Positions 8,672 through 18,437 of a stretch of 64,000 nt of DNA are shown here, in pieces; within the stretch, counting starts at the first letter, position 1, and the number at the start of each line of letters is the position of its first letter. Under the pieces are notes generated by a model, which had not been told where the DNA came from, made no database searches, and was given only the letters and a program-made list of their open reading frames with translations. The DNA lies in NCBI RefSeq assembly GCF_000425505.1, contig NZ_AUDO01000010.1, forward strand, positions 111,055-175,054, in the 5' to 3' direction. Origin of the DNA: Flavobacterium frigidarium DSM 17623. Its GTDB lineage: Bacteria; Bacteroidota; Bacteroidia; Flavobacteriales; Flavobacteriaceae. The translations under genes and the position numbers were made by a program.

Positions 8672-9970
8672 TTATTTTTGGTTGTACTTCTCTTTATAAA
8701 TATCATTCAGTTTTGATTGATGATTTTCTAATGTGATTTTTCGACCTTGAATAAAAGCTTCAGTTAACTTATTTGTTCTCATGTCTAATGCATCTCCTTC
8801 TGAAATAAACAATGTAGCATCTTTGCCTGTTTCAAGAGTACCACAAAAGCTTTCGATACCTAAAATTTTAGCAGTATTAGCAGTTATTAATTGTAAGGCC
8901 TGTTCTTTATCTAATCCATATGCAGCACAAGTACCTGCTAGAAAAGGTAGGTTTCTTGTATTCATACGTTCCATGTCACCGCTGTTTTCTAAACCTACTA
9001 CGATTCCCTTATCCGTTAACATCTTAGCCATTTTATAAGGTAAGTTAACATCTTGGTCATCAAATTCTGGCATGTCATGTACGCGTCTAAGTAAAACTCC
9101 AATACCATTTTCTTTCAGTAAATCAGCACATTTGTAAGCTTCAAATCCACCAACAATTACTATTTTTTCTACACCAATTTCCTTTGACATTTTTACAGCA
9201 TCAATAATTTGCAGTTCGTGATCTGCGTGAATAAACAGAGTTTGACTAGCATCAAAAAGCCCTTTAGTAGATTCAAATACTAAGTTTCTTTCTTTATTGG
9301 CTTCTCCTTGAGATGCTTTTGTACTAATTAAAAAAGACTTAATATCAGCGATTTCTTTTATATAATCTTTATTCAAAGTTGCTCCCGCAGGTTCTGCCCA
9401 CCAGCCGCCGCTATTATAGATTGATGGAAAGTTTAAATGAATACCATCATTTTCTTTTACGACCCCGTCTTGGTAATTCCATGAATCTAATTGGACCACA
9501 GATGAAGTTCCTGAAATAGTTCCGCCTCGAGGTGTAATTTGTGCCATTAAAATTCCGTTAGGTCGCACTGTTTCTATCACTTTCGATTCTGCATTGTAAG
9601 CCACTAAACTTCTAACATTTGGATTCATATCTCCCACTTCGCTCTCATCATCAGAAGATTTTACAGCGTCGATTTCGACTAAACCTAAGGTAGAATTAGC
9701 CGCTATAAAGCCAGGATATACATGTTTGCCGGTGGCATCTATAGTTTGGTCATAAGCACCATCTGCTAATCGAATGGTGGATGCATCTGCAACTAAGGTT
9801 AATTTCCCATCTTTAAAACCTATTGCGCTGTTAGGAATTACTTGCCCAGTTCCTAAGTGAGCAGTAGCATTTAATATTAATATAGATTGTGATTGCTTTT
9901 TTGCCGGTGCATGCTGAGCAAACATCGAGGCACTAAAAAGCAAGGATAGTATATAGCTGTATTTGTTCAT
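8672..9970 (-). CDS. Secreted amidohydrolase-like protein without the metal HxH motif
   Basis: A 432-residue protein with an N-terminal signal peptide (MNKYSYILSLLFSASMFAQ) and an imidazolonepropionase-type amidohydrolase fold. The position where active members have an HxH metal site after the 'YPGFID' strand reads YPGFIAANSTLG, with no histidine. A C-terminal ETGKDATLFI strand is typical of the fold. It lies 5 bases (from the upstream ATG at 10015) or 50 bases (from the ATG at 9970) after the next amidohydrolase gene, so the two form an operon. The ATG at 9970 is preferred because it starts directly at the signal peptide. It may be a non-catalytic partner. Confidence 0.8.
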   Translation of the reverse strand: MNKYSYILSLLFSASMFAQHAPAKKQSQSILILNATAHLGTGQVIPNSAIGFKDGKLTLVADASTIRLADGAYDQTIDATGKHVYPGFIAANSTLGLVEIDAVKSSDDESEVGDMNPNVRSLVAYNAESKVIETVRPNGILMAQITPRGGTISGTSSVVQLDSWNYQDGVVKENDGIHLNFPSIYNSGGWWAEPAGATLNKDYIKEIADIKSFLISTKASQGEANKERNLVFESTKGLFDASQTLFIHADHELQIIDAVKMSKEIGVEKIVIVGGFEAYKCADLLKENGIGVLLRRVHDMPEFDDQDVNLPYKMAKMLTDKGIVVGLENSGDMERMNTRNLPFLAGTCAAYGLDKEQALQLITANTAKILGIESFCGTLETGKDATLFISEGDALDMRTNKLTEAFIQGRKITLENHQSKLNDIYKEKYNQK

Positions 9971-10020
9971 AGTATTTTGCTTTGTTTTATTATGAATAGG
10001 GTTCACTGTAGTCATCTTTA

Positions 10021-13008
10021 CTATTGTTCTAAAGTGTCACAGTGATATTCCGCTTTTTGTTTTTTCTTTGGCTCTTGCGTTTTCATTCCTTTATTTTTCT
10101 CGTCGAGCATTTGAGAAACAATTAGATTTCTATCCTTAACAATAGCAGCCCGTTTTGCTTCATCTTTTGTCATATCATAGTAGATAACTCCTTCGATTAT
10201 AGTTTTTTCTGCTTTAGCATAAATAGAGAGCGGATTGTCACTCCATAAAACCATATCAGCATCTTTCCCCACTTTTATACTACCTACTTTATCATCAATA
10301 TGTAATAATTTTGCTGGATTTAAAGTGACAAATTTCCAAGCTTCTTCTTCAGATATGTTACCATATTTAACTGCTTTTGCAGCTTCTTGATTCAAACGTC
10401 TTGACATCTCTGCATCGTCTGAGTTGTAAGCAACCACTAAACCTGCGTTGTGCATGATTGGTCCATTGTAAGGAATGGCATCATTAACCTCAAATTTATA
10501 AGCCCACCAGTCAGCGAAAGTTGATGCACCAACACCGTGTTCTTTCATCTTATCAGCAACTTTATATCCTTCTAATATGTGTGTAAAAGTGTTGACATTA
10601 AAGTTAAATTGCTCAGCAACATTCATCAGCATCAAAATTTCTGACTGAATATAAGAGTGGCAACTGATGAAGCGCTCTTTATTAATAATTTCTGCTAATG
10701 TTTGCAGTTCAAGATCCACTCTAGGTCCTTTTCCTTTTTTCTTATTCGAATTGTATGCTTTCCAACTAGCATCGTATTCTTTTGCACGCTGAAAGTAATC
10801 TATAAACACTTGTTCCACTCCCATTCTTGATTGTGGAAAACGTGTAGGATTGTTTAAACCCCAGTTAGCTTGTTTTACATTTTCACCTAAAGCAAATTTG
10901 ATGAATTTAGGTTGGTCTTTGTATAGCATTTCGTCTGGAGCAGCTCCCCATTTCCATTTTACAATGGCAGAACGTCCACCAATAGGATTTGCAGAACCGT
11001 GAAGTAATTGTGATGTAGTCACCCCTCCAGCTAGTTCTCTGTAAATATTTACATCATCAGAGTTAACAACATCTTCGATAGTAACTTCTGCAGTAGAGTT
11101 GTGACCGCTTTCATTTACACCATTTGAAATCGCAATATGTGAATGTTCATCAATGATTCCGCTTGTGATATGTTTTCCCTTTGCATCAATAACAACAGCT
11201 CCATTATCCGATAAACCATTACCAATAGCTGCAATTTTTCCGTTTTTGACAAGGACATCAGTTTCTTTTAGTATTCCTTCTTTTTCATTTGTCCACACTG
11301 TTGCATTTTTAAACAATAAAATCTCTTGTTTCAGTTTTTCGGTGTTACCAAAAGCTAGATTGGGATAGCTAACTGGAAGAACTACGATGTTTTTATCAGC
11401 TTCTGCCGAATCTTTTTTCTTTTCGAAATCGGCTGTTTTAGTAGCAGTCCAGTTGTATTCTTTTCCGTCAAATGCAATAGCTTTACCGCTGATGGTGCTG
11501 TTGCCATCTAAATAAGCTGTTAGTCTATTGAAATCTAAAGCGGTGCTATCCTTACCTTTAACAATAAGAGATAACCAATTATTAGTTACGCTAAGTTTAC
11601 TATTTACTTTTGTAGAATCTGATAGTGTTAAGGTAGATGCGGGTGCATTTTGTTCCCCTTTAACGCTCCATTTATAAGTGACGTTGTTAAGATTTAAAGT
11701 GTATTCCCCACGAATGTCTTTAGTGGCTCTATCAGCCATGATATATTTTGAACCTTGAACCCAATTTTCATAAACGATAGTTTTTTTATCGAAAATTTCA
11801 CCTGATGTAATCAAGAAGTTAGCTAGGGAACCTACCTTCAAACTCCCTATTTCATTACTCTTGCCTAACATTGCCGCTGGCACAGTTGTTAAAGCTTCAA
11901 GCGCTTTTGTCTTATCAAAACCGTATTGAATTGCTTTTAAAAGATTGGGTCTAAAATCGTCTACCTTTTTTAATTTATCAGTTGTTAAGGCAAATGAAAC
12001 GCCATTCTCTGATAGTACTTTTAAGTTAGTAGGTGCTTGATTCCACGCAAGTAAATCAGCAAAATCAAGTTGGCTCGCTTGGTAAGGGTTTGAAACATCA
12101 AAAGCTTCAGGGAAATTTATGGGAATAATGAAACTGGCAGTTGTTCCTTTAATTTCTGCAATTCTTTCATATTCGTTTCCAGCTCCTTTTAAAACATATT
12201 TTAAACCAAATTCTTTCGCAATTTTTGAAGCTCTTAAACTATTGAGTTTGTCATTTGCATCAAAGATTTGAACTAAATTTTCGTTAGCAATTAAGGCTTC
12301 TAATGAAACATCTTTTGTATTAGAATTTCCTTTTTTGTACCAGTCCATGTCATAGTACATTTGGCGCAGTAAAGCCATTGACCCCATCAACGAACTCGGA
12401 TATGCTTGATTTGAAGTAACGCTACGCGAAAAACTAAAGTGATTACTTAGTTTGTTGGCAAGTAAACGGTGCGTTTGATCCTCATTATTTAGAGCTACAA
12501 GCGTTCCTGTACCTTGAGCAATTCCGTCGTTCATGTGAGTTAGTACTACTCCAAAACCAGCTTTTAAAAGATCGACAGCTTTGTCATTATTGTAGCTAAA
12601 GTTTGCATAGGCATCTGTTTCTGGTTTAACATGTTCATTCCAGTAGTGGCCCTCTTTTCTTGTGTCGTATAATGGGTCAGATCCTCTAGAAATTCTCTTC
12701 GGACTTTCAATTCCAAAACTACTAAATAGGTCAATAAAACTTGGGTAAATATATTGTCCGTTCAGGTCTACAACGACAACATTTTTAGGAATAGTCACGT
12801 TGTTACCTACGGCTACAACTTTTCCATTTTGTATTAATAGGGTTCCTTTTTCTACAACTTGTGTAGGCGATACTACAATCTTGGCATTAGTGAAAGCAGT
12901 GTAGTTTGTGTTGTGGTGTTGGATACTTTCATTATTTGGAAAGTATTCCTGCGCATCAATTTTTGGTACAAAAATTAGCAGCAATAGCAGCGTAAAGCGT
13001 TTTTTCAT
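10021..13008 (-). CDS. Secreted double amidohydrolase (degenerate N half, intact C half)
   Basis: A 995-residue exported protein with two amidohydrolase-like halves. The signal peptide is MKKRFTLLLLLIFVPKIDA. In the first half (about 20-430) the strand that should carry HxH reads YPSFIDLFSSFG, so metal binding is lost. In the second half (about 575-970) GIIDEHSHIAI keeps HxH, with further candidate ligands in FISCHSYIQSE, FTHILEGYK and YNSDDAEM. A middle section (about 440-570) is beta-rich. It is first of two genes in an operon with another degenerate family member. The substrate is unknown; a peptide or cyclic amide in the periplasm is possible. Confidence 0.85.
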   Translation of the reverse strand: MKKRFTLLLLLIFVPKIDAQEYFPNNESIQHHNTNYTAFTNAKIVVSPTQVVEKGTLLIQNGKVVAVGNNVTIPKNVVVVDLNGQYIYPSFIDLFSSFGIESPKRISRGSDPLYDTRKEGHYWNEHVKPETDAYANFSYNNDKAVDLLKAGFGVVLTHMNDGIAQGTGTLVALNNEDQTHRLLANKLSNHFSFSRSVTSNQAYPSSLMGSMALLRQMYYDMDWYKKGNSNTKDVSLEALIANENLVQIFDANDKLNSLRASKIAKEFGLKYVLKGAGNEYERIAEIKGTTASFIIPINFPEAFDVSNPYQASQLDFADLLAWNQAPTNLKVLSENGVSFALTTDKLKKVDDFRPNLLKAIQYGFDKTKALEALTTVPAAMLGKSNEIGSLKVGSLANFLITSGEIFDKKTIVYENWVQGSKYIMADRATKDIRGEYTLNLNNVTYKWSVKGEQNAPASTLTLSDSTKVNSKLSVTNNWLSLIVKGKDSTALDFNRLTAYLDGNSTISGKAIAFDGKEYNWTATKTADFEKKKDSAEADKNIVVLPVSYPNLAFGNTEKLKQEILLFKNATVWTNEKEGILKETDVLVKNGKIAAIGNGLSDNGAVVIDAKGKHITSGIIDEHSHIAISNGVNESGHNSTAEVTIEDVVNSDDVNIYRELAGGVTTSQLLHGSANPIGGRSAIVKWKWGAAPDEMLYKDQPKFIKFALGENVKQANWGLNNPTRFPQSRMGVEQVFIDYFQRAKEYDASWKAYNSNKKKGKGPRVDLELQTLAEIINKERFISCHSYIQSEILMLMNVAEQFNFNVNTFTHILEGYKVADKMKEHGVGASTFADWWAYKFEVNDAIPYNGPIMHNAGLVVAYNSDDAEMSRRLNQEAAKAVKYGNISEEEAWKFVTLNPAKLLHIDDKVGSIKVGKDADMVLWSDNPLSIYAKAEKTIIEGVIYYDMTKDEAKRAAIVKDRNLIVSQMLDEKNKGMKTQEPKKKQKAEYHCDTLEQ

Positions 13009-13124
13009 ATGGTTGTTAGTTAATTTCAACTAAAAGTAGCAAATCAATATAAATTACAGTTAAAAATTCAAATAATTAACAGTAGTTGGTTGTAATTTTA
13101 CGTTTCGAATAAAAATAAGGTATA

Positions 13125-13161
13125 AAAAAAAGGAAATGATTGAACGTCATTTCCTTTTTTA
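13125..13161 (-). terminator. Terminator of the symporter-racemase operon
   Basis: The stem AAAGGAAATGA/TCATTTCCTTT with a 7-base loop is followed by a T-run on the minus strand, 15 bases beyond the last gene of the operon. Confidence 0.88.
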
Positions 13162-13175
13162 TTATTTTAATTGCT

Positions 13176-14249
13176 TTAACCTATTGTCTTTTCGATATAA
13201 TCAGAATTGAGGAGATAAAGCGCTCCCATATATTTAATCTTGAAGGAGATTAAATCACCTACTTTATAAGCTGTTTTTGAATTTGAGATGTCTATCACTA
13301 ACATATCAGAACTTGCGTCTATAATTGTAATGTCGCTATCGTCAGACTCTATATATTGCGGCTGCATATCTAATAAACCAATATCTAAAATAGCTCTTAG
13401 CGAAGTTTCACCCAGATCATCAGAGGAGCTTGCAGTATAACTTGTTCCCACACCACTTTCACCAAGTTCTCCAATAGGAGCATCTGGTTTTTCAGTGATT
13501 TCGATAATCTCTGAGTAGAGTTTAAAAACATCATTGTGCATGCCTCCAATTGTTTCTCCAGTAAATAAATCTTTACCAAAAAACAATGCTTCTCCTATTC
13601 GAAAATGATTCACAGCCATAGGGCGTGCATTTTTCAACATTAAAGGAATTGCTACAGAAGTCCCGCCAGAAACCCACGGAATACTAATGTTGAATTTGGC
13701 CTCAATTAATTGCTTGTACAAACTTAATTGAATCAATTTGTCTTGAGTAGGCATGATACCACTTAAGCAATTTAAGTTGGTTCCAATACCTCTGATTTCT
13801 ATATTGGACATTTTTAAAATGCTGCCGTAAAACGCGATTAATTCCTCTCCCATAACACCTTCACGAAGGTCACCCATCTCAATCATAATAATGATTTTAT
13901 GGACTTTGTTCTGTCTTTGTGCTTCTTCAGAAAGTAATTGTATGGTATATATTTCTGTATTAAAACTTACGTCTGCAAATTCTACGATATTTTTAATACT
14001 TCTTTTTGCAGGAGGTTTTATATAAACAGTTTGTATGGATGGATCTAGTGATTTTATTTTTCTAAGGTTGCTCACCCTCGAATCATGAATCTCTTTAACT
14101 CCCAATGCAATAATTTCTTTGAGGTAGATTTCGTTTCCACATAATAATTTTGAAACGACCCCCCATTGAATATTTCTAGATTTAAAGATAGTATCTAGAA
14201 ACTGATAATTATCTTTTAATTTTTCTCTATATAATTTTATAAATGCCAT
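13176..14249 (-). CDS. PLP-dependent amino-acid racemase, ornithine/alanine racemase family
   Basis: A 357-residue member of the predicted amino-acid racemase group to which ornithine racemase belongs (alanine racemase N-terminal fold). The candidate PLP lysine is Lys34 in VVSKLLCGN; a phosphate-binding region is suggested by WVSGGTSVAIPL, and HFRIGEALFFG is a family hallmark. Its start overlaps the stop of the alanine racemase by one base, so translation is coupled. Two distinct racemases side by side suggest that the operon handles D- or L-forms of an amino acid; the actual substrate is not visible. Confidence 0.85.
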   Translation of the reverse strand: MAFIKLYREKLKDNYQFLDTIFKSRNIQWGVVSKLLCGNEIYLKEIIALGVKEIHDSRVSNLRKIKSLDPSIQTVYIKPPAKRSIKNIVEFADVSFNTEIYTIQLLSEEAQRQNKVHKIIIMIEMGDLREGVMGEELIAFYGSILKMSNIEIRGIGTNLNCLSGIMPTQDKLIQLSLYKQLIEAKFNISIPWVSGGTSVAIPLMLKNARPMAVNHFRIGEALFFGKDLFTGETIGGMHNDVFKLYSEIIEITEKPDAPIGELGESGVGTSYTASSSDDLGETSLRAILDIGLLDMQPQYIESDDSDITIIDASSDMLVIDISNSKTAYKVGDLISFKIKYMGALYLLNSDYIEKTIG

Positions 14250-15400
14250 TATTCTATAATTTTACGTGGAATTGTTTTTGCTATTCTAGTTAACAATTCA
14301 TAATTCAGTTGATTACTAAAATCACTAAAAGAGGCCACAGAAACAGTTAGCTCTTCTTGTGATCCTATTAAAACCACTTCGTCATCTTTTTTTACCGCGG
14401 CTACATCTGTAACATCGACTGTCATCATGTTCATATTTACAGAACCGACTACAATGCAACGTTGGCCATTGATCAAAACGCGACCTTGATTGCTCAAAGA
14501 ACGACTATATCCATGAGAATACCCTATAGGAATGACTGCGATTTTCATGTTTCGTTCTGCTAGAAAGCTCGTTCCATAACCAATAAAATCACCAATGCTT
14601 ACTTTTTTAACGCTCATCACATTACTTTTCCAGGTAATGACGCGCTTTAGAGGATCAGTTTTGTTTTTCTTGGTACTCAGATAATTTACAAATACTTCAG
14701 GGCTCGACCATAAACCATATTGCATAATTCCTATTCTAACTAAATCCATTCTTGTCTCAGGAAACATAATTGATGCTGCTGAACAAGCGGAGTGTTTGAT
14801 TTCAGGTCTCAAGTCGTTATCACAAAGATATTGATAAATTTCTTCAAATTTTTTGATTTGTTTCTCTACTCTGTAGTAGTTAGCAATACTTTCAGCACCT
14901 GCATAATGTGTACACAATCCTTTTAAATAAACATGTTCCTTCTCCTTTTTAAATGTTGTGATAACAGCGCTTAATTCTCTCTTTTCAAATCCTGTCCTAT
15001 TCATGCCAGTTTCGGCTTCAATATGGATTTTTGCTACTGTTTTCAATTTTTTCGCTGCCTTAACAGCTTGGTTCAAACGTACTTTATCGAATACAAAAAA
15101 TTCGACGTTATTCGCAATTACCCATTCCATATCAATTTCTTGAACCAATCCCATCACCATAATGGTCGCTTTATCAGCTAAAGCTTCTTTTATAAGTTTG
15201 GCTTCCTCTACATCAAAAACAGAAAAGTGGGAAACACTACAATCATAAGCCATGGTTACAAATTCTTTAATTCCATGACCATAGGCATTTCCTTTAACAA
15301 CCGAAGAAAATTGGACTTTTTTGCCAAAAGTCTTTCTTAAAAAGTCAATGTTATTTTGATAAGCAGTTTGATTAAGTTCTATACTAGAATTAGTGTGCAT
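14249..15400 (-). CDS. alr: Alanine racemase
   Basis: Interconverts L- and D-alanine with PLP. Of 383 residues, Lys36 in VVKGNAYGHG is the PLP lysine; the second catalytic Tyr is probably in IGYGTSFL, and the C-terminal YELLTRI..IPR signature is present. The gene starts 11 bases inside the upstream M20 gene and overlaps the next racemase by one base. Many Bacteroidota have a separate MurF-Alr fusion for the cell wall, so this copy, embedded in a transporter-amidohydrolase operon, may be catabolic rather than biosynthetic (inference). Confidence 0.9.
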   Translation of the reverse strand: MHTNSSIELNQTAYQNNIDFLRKTFGKKVQFSSVVKGNAYGHGIKEFVTMAYDCSVSHFSVFDVEEAKLIKEALADKATIMVMGLVQEIDMEWVIANNVEFFVFDKVRLNQAVKAAKKLKTVAKIHIEAETGMNRTGFEKRELSAVITTFKKEKEHVYLKGLCTHYAGAESIANYYRVEKQIKKFEEIYQYLCDNDLRPEIKHSACSAASIMFPETRMDLVRIGIMQYGLWSSPEVFVNYLSTKKNKTDPLKRVITWKSNVMSVKKVSIGDFIGYGTSFLAERNMKIAVIPIGYSHGYSRSLSNQGRVLINGQRCIVVGSVNMNMMTVDVTDVAAVKKDDEVVLIGSQEELTVSVASFSDFSNQLNYELLTRIAKTIPRKIIE

Positions 15401-16541
15401 TTAATATTTGTTTGCTAATTGAATGAAAAATTGTAACTCCAGTGGCAATGATTTCATCTGGGAAATCATAATCTGGATTGTGTAGGGCAGGAGTGGTTGT
15501 TCCAGAGCCTAAGCCAAACATCGCTCCAGGAAAGTGCTGTGTGAAGAGTCCGAAATCCTCTCCCCAACTAAACGGACTTTCTTTTTCCTGAATTAAATTT
15601 TGATTAGAGTTCGCTGCTTGTCTGATAAAATTGGCAGCTTCTTCATTATTTTCGTTTGCTTGAAAACTCTCTGTCCATGAGATCGCTATTTCCAGCTGCT
15701 GTTTGCTTGCAATGTTTCTAGCTGTCTTTTCTAAGTGATATTCTAATTCTTTCATTTGAGCATTGCTATTGCTTCTTACAGTGAAATGAATTTCGCCATC
15801 TCCGGCAGAAACGCCGTAAGCTTTGGAACCAATTCTTGTATAAATAGGCGTAATCAAACCATAGTCTTTTCGAGAAATATCTGTTTGAATACTGCTATTA
15901 AAAGCATTGATGATTTCAGCAACGGCTAGTGTGGGATTGATTCCCATCTGCGGTTCACCGGCGTGGGCAGTCTTGCCTTTTAATTTAATGATCATGCTGT
16001 TCACGGCACAAGTAAAAGTGTCGTTTTTAATAACGATTTCGTTTGCAGGATAGCTTGGCAAATTATGTAATGCAAATGCAAAATCTGGTTTCAAGTTGAA
16101 TTGAGAATCATTGAAAACTTTAGCAGCACCATTGCCATCTTCTTCAGCCGGTTGAAAAAGAAGTATTACAGCACCAGTTTCAGGTCTTTTTAAATGCAGT
16201 TGCATGGCTAAACCGCAAAGAATAGCCATATGTCCATCGTGTCCGCATTTGTGAGACACATCTTTAAATACAGATTTGTATTCGAAAGTATTAACTTCTG
16301 CGATGGGTAAAGCGTCTAACTCACATCTAAATAAGATCTGCTTGCCCTCTTTCTCTCCATTGTAAATAGCGATGATTCCATGACCACCTATATTTGATAA
16401 TAGTGTATCAGGCGGATAATTCGATAAAAAAGAAAGAATACGTTTTGCCGTAGCTACTTCATTACCTGAAATCTCTGGATATTTGTGTAATTCTTGGCGT
16501 AAAGCGGTAAGCGCTAAAATTGTAGAATTATCTAAATTCAT
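15390..16541 (-). CDS. M20 family amidohydrolase (N-acyl-amino-acid hydrolase type)
   Basis: A 383-residue metallo-amidohydrolase of the M20D group, whose members remove acyl groups from N-acyl-amino acids. Metal ligands are seen in KCGHDGHM (Cys99, His101) and QPAEEDGNGA (Glu pair), with a later His in FALHNLPSYP. The dimerisation (lid) domain is in the middle, from about 180 to 290. It overlaps alr by 11 bases and lies 8 bases after the GNAT gene. Context suggests release of a free amino acid for racemisation by the following enzymes. Confidence 0.9.
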   Translation of the reverse strand: MNLDNSTILALTALRQELHKYPEISGNEVATAKRILSFLSNYPPDTLLSNIGGHGIIAIYNGEKEGKQILFRCELDALPIAEVNTFEYKSVFKDVSHKCGHDGHMAILCGLAMQLHLKRPETGAVILLFQPAEEDGNGAAKVFNDSQFNLKPDFAFALHNLPSYPANEIVIKNDTFTCAVNSMIIKLKGKTAHAGEPQMGINPTLAVAEIINAFNSSIQTDISRKDYGLITPIYTRIGSKAYGVSAGDGEIHFTVRSNSNAQMKELEYHLEKTARNIASKQQLEIAISWTESFQANENNEEAANFIRQAANSNQNLIQEKESPFSWGEDFGLFTQHFPGAMFGLGSGTTTPALHNPDYDFPDEIIATGVTIFHSISKQILNAH

Positions 16542-16549
16542 TATATTTT

Positions 16550-16984
16550 CTATTTAACTAGACGCATTTCTAGGTATTTGTTTGTGAAACCTAATTTTTC
16601 ATACAAGCCTTTAGCTGGATTATTAGGTTCTACGTGCAACGCAATATTTCCTTCGGCAGTATCAATCGCTTTTTGCATTAATTGTTTTCCATATCCTTTT
16701 CCACGTTGTGAATTGTCTACAGCAATGTACACTAAGATATTTTCAGGAATAAAATCTTTCATGCCAGTATTGTTCAATATAACAACGCCCACAATTTTTT
16801 CGGCGTCAAGACCTACGATGATGTTTCCTCCTTTATCAGGATTCATCACATAGTCGATACATTTTAAAATATCCGCTACTTTATCACCGTATTCTTCTAG
16901 GTGCGTGAATAAAAATTCGGCTATTTGTTGGTTTGTATATTTTTGGTCTGCTCCAGATTGCGCATTAATTATTTTGAATTCCAT
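16550..16984 (-). CDS. GNAT family N-acetyltransferase
   Basis: A 144-residue acetyl-CoA-dependent acetyltransferase of the GNAT fold. The acetyl-CoA loop is QRGKGYGKQLM, preceded by strand YIAVDNS and followed by HVEPNNPAKGLYEKLGF. The ATG at 16984 (MEFKII) lies inside the end of the symporter gene, a 20-base overlap; a longer frame upstream encodes a Cys-rich, non-GNAT stretch and is rejected. Its place before an N-acyl-amino acid hydrolase hints at a protective or regulatory acetylation of the same metabolite, but the acceptor is unknown. Confidence 0.85.
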   Translation of the reverse strand: MEFKIINAQSGADQKYTNQQIAEFLFTHLEEYGDKVADILKCIDYVMNPDKGGNIIVGLDAEKIVGVVILNNTGMKDFIPENILVYIAVDNSQRGKGYGKQLMQKAIDTAEGNIALHVEPNNPAKGLYEKLGFTNKYLEMRLVK

Positions 16985-18437
16985 TTTGTTTTCCGTTTTT
17001 GTTATAATGATAATATGATATGATAATAAAGAGCAACAGCGACACCGAAATGCCGTACGCATTTGCATCTAAATGTTCGGGTAAATTTATTCCTAAAGGT
17101 AATTTATTTTTACTAATTATAAGGTAAATTGTGGTACCTCCTCCAAGCAGCATACTCCAAAAAGCAGCTATTGGATGGCTTTTTTTCCAAAACAAAGCTC
17201 CTATGACGGGCACAAATAATCCTGAGACCATAAAAGCGTAAGAATACAGCATTAATTCAAGCACGTTTTGCATTTGCGAAGCTAGTAGTATCGCAAAGAA
17301 ACCTACGAGTAATGTTACTATTTGAGAGAGTTGTAATTCTTTTTTATGTGATAATTCTTTTTTCGAAAATTTAGCTATAATATCGGTTACAATATTTCCA
17401 GAAGCAGCCATCAAGCAACTATCTGCTGTAGACAAAATCGCAGAAAAATAAGAAGATAACATCAATCCCATTAATCCCACAGGCAGTATCGTAGCAAGTA
17501 GAACGGGCAATCCCATTTCGCTATCCATTTCAGCGGCGTTCGTTATTCCAGCAAACATGCCTTTTGTCGCAGCAACTTTTGCTAGCATTCCTAGAATTAC
17601 TCCCATGAAAGCCATTATAGGCCATTCGAAAACACCGGCAATCAACCACGCTTTTTTCGCTTCTTTTTCTCCTTTACTCGCATAAATACGCTGGTAAAGA
17701 GTCATACCCACAAACCAGATTGGAATAATAGTAATTGACCAATTTACGATTTGGTGCCAGGAGACATTTGTCAATGACAGATACTCTGGAGGTAGTGTTG
17801 CTTTAATGGCATCGTAACCACCCACAGCGTGGTATGCAATAGGAATTCCAATGAAAACCAAACCTCCTATTAATATTAACCATTGAATAGTGTCAGTGTA
17901 AATTACTGCCTTTAAACCGCCAATTGCGGTATAAACTACTGCAATAACTCCCATTACAATTAATGCTGTTTGGAGATTTAATCCCTCGATAGTTGCAGAG
18001 GCCAATTTGGCTCCAGCCAAAACTTGCGAACTTGTAAAACCTACATAGCCAATCGCTGAAATTATTCCCGCTAATAAAGCTACTCGAGGAGTATAGAAAT
18101 GGTTGAAAATTTGAGGAAAAGTAAAAAATTTATGTTTGTGCCCTAAGTGACTTATCTTCGGAATTAGAAATACTGCTGATAACCAAGCTCCTAACAATCC
18201 GGTAAACAACATCCAAGATCCAGAGATTCCCATGGTAAAACCAAGGCCTCCAAGTCCAATAGAAAAACCTCCACCAACATCTGTCGCTACTACTGATAAA
18301 CCTATGTGCCAACTGCTCATATTGCGACCGCTAACGTAAAAATCCTCGGCTGTTTTATTTTTATTGAAGAAATAAACTCCTACTCCTAGCATAGCGAGCA
18401 TGTAAATAACAAAGATTAAATAATCTATCCAGTGCAT
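16965..18437 (-). CDS. Sodium:solute symporter (SSS family)
   Basis: A 490-residue inner-membrane Na+-coupled symporter with about 13 helices. Family signs are the N-terminal FNKNKTAEDFYVSGRNM loop, the VATDVGGGFSIGLGG segment and the SADSCLMAASGNI segment of the sodium site. It is the first gene of a five-gene overlapping operon with an acetyltransferase, an M20 hydrolase and two racemases, so it probably imports the amino acid, acyl-amino acid or small peptide they act on. Confidence 0.92.
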   Translation of the reverse strand: MHWIDYLIFVIYMLAMLGVGVYFFNKNKTAEDFYVSGRNMSSWHIGLSVVATDVGGGFSIGLGGLGFTMGISGSWMLFTGLLGAWLSAVFLIPKISHLGHKHKFFTFPQIFNHFYTPRVALLAGIISAIGYVGFTSSQVLAGAKLASATIEGLNLQTALIVMGVIAVVYTAIGGLKAVIYTDTIQWLILIGGLVFIGIPIAYHAVGGYDAIKATLPPEYLSLTNVSWHQIVNWSITIIPIWFVGMTLYQRIYASKGEKEAKKAWLIAGVFEWPIMAFMGVILGMLAKVAATKGMFAGITNAAEMDSEMGLPVLLATILPVGLMGLMLSSYFSAILSTADSCLMAASGNIVTDIIAKFSKKELSHKKELQLSQIVTLLVGFFAILLASQMQNVLELMLYSYAFMVSGLFVPVIGALFWKKSHPIAAFWSMLLGGGTTIYLIISKNKLPLGINLPEHLDANAYGISVSLLLFIIISYYHYNKNGKQNGIQNN

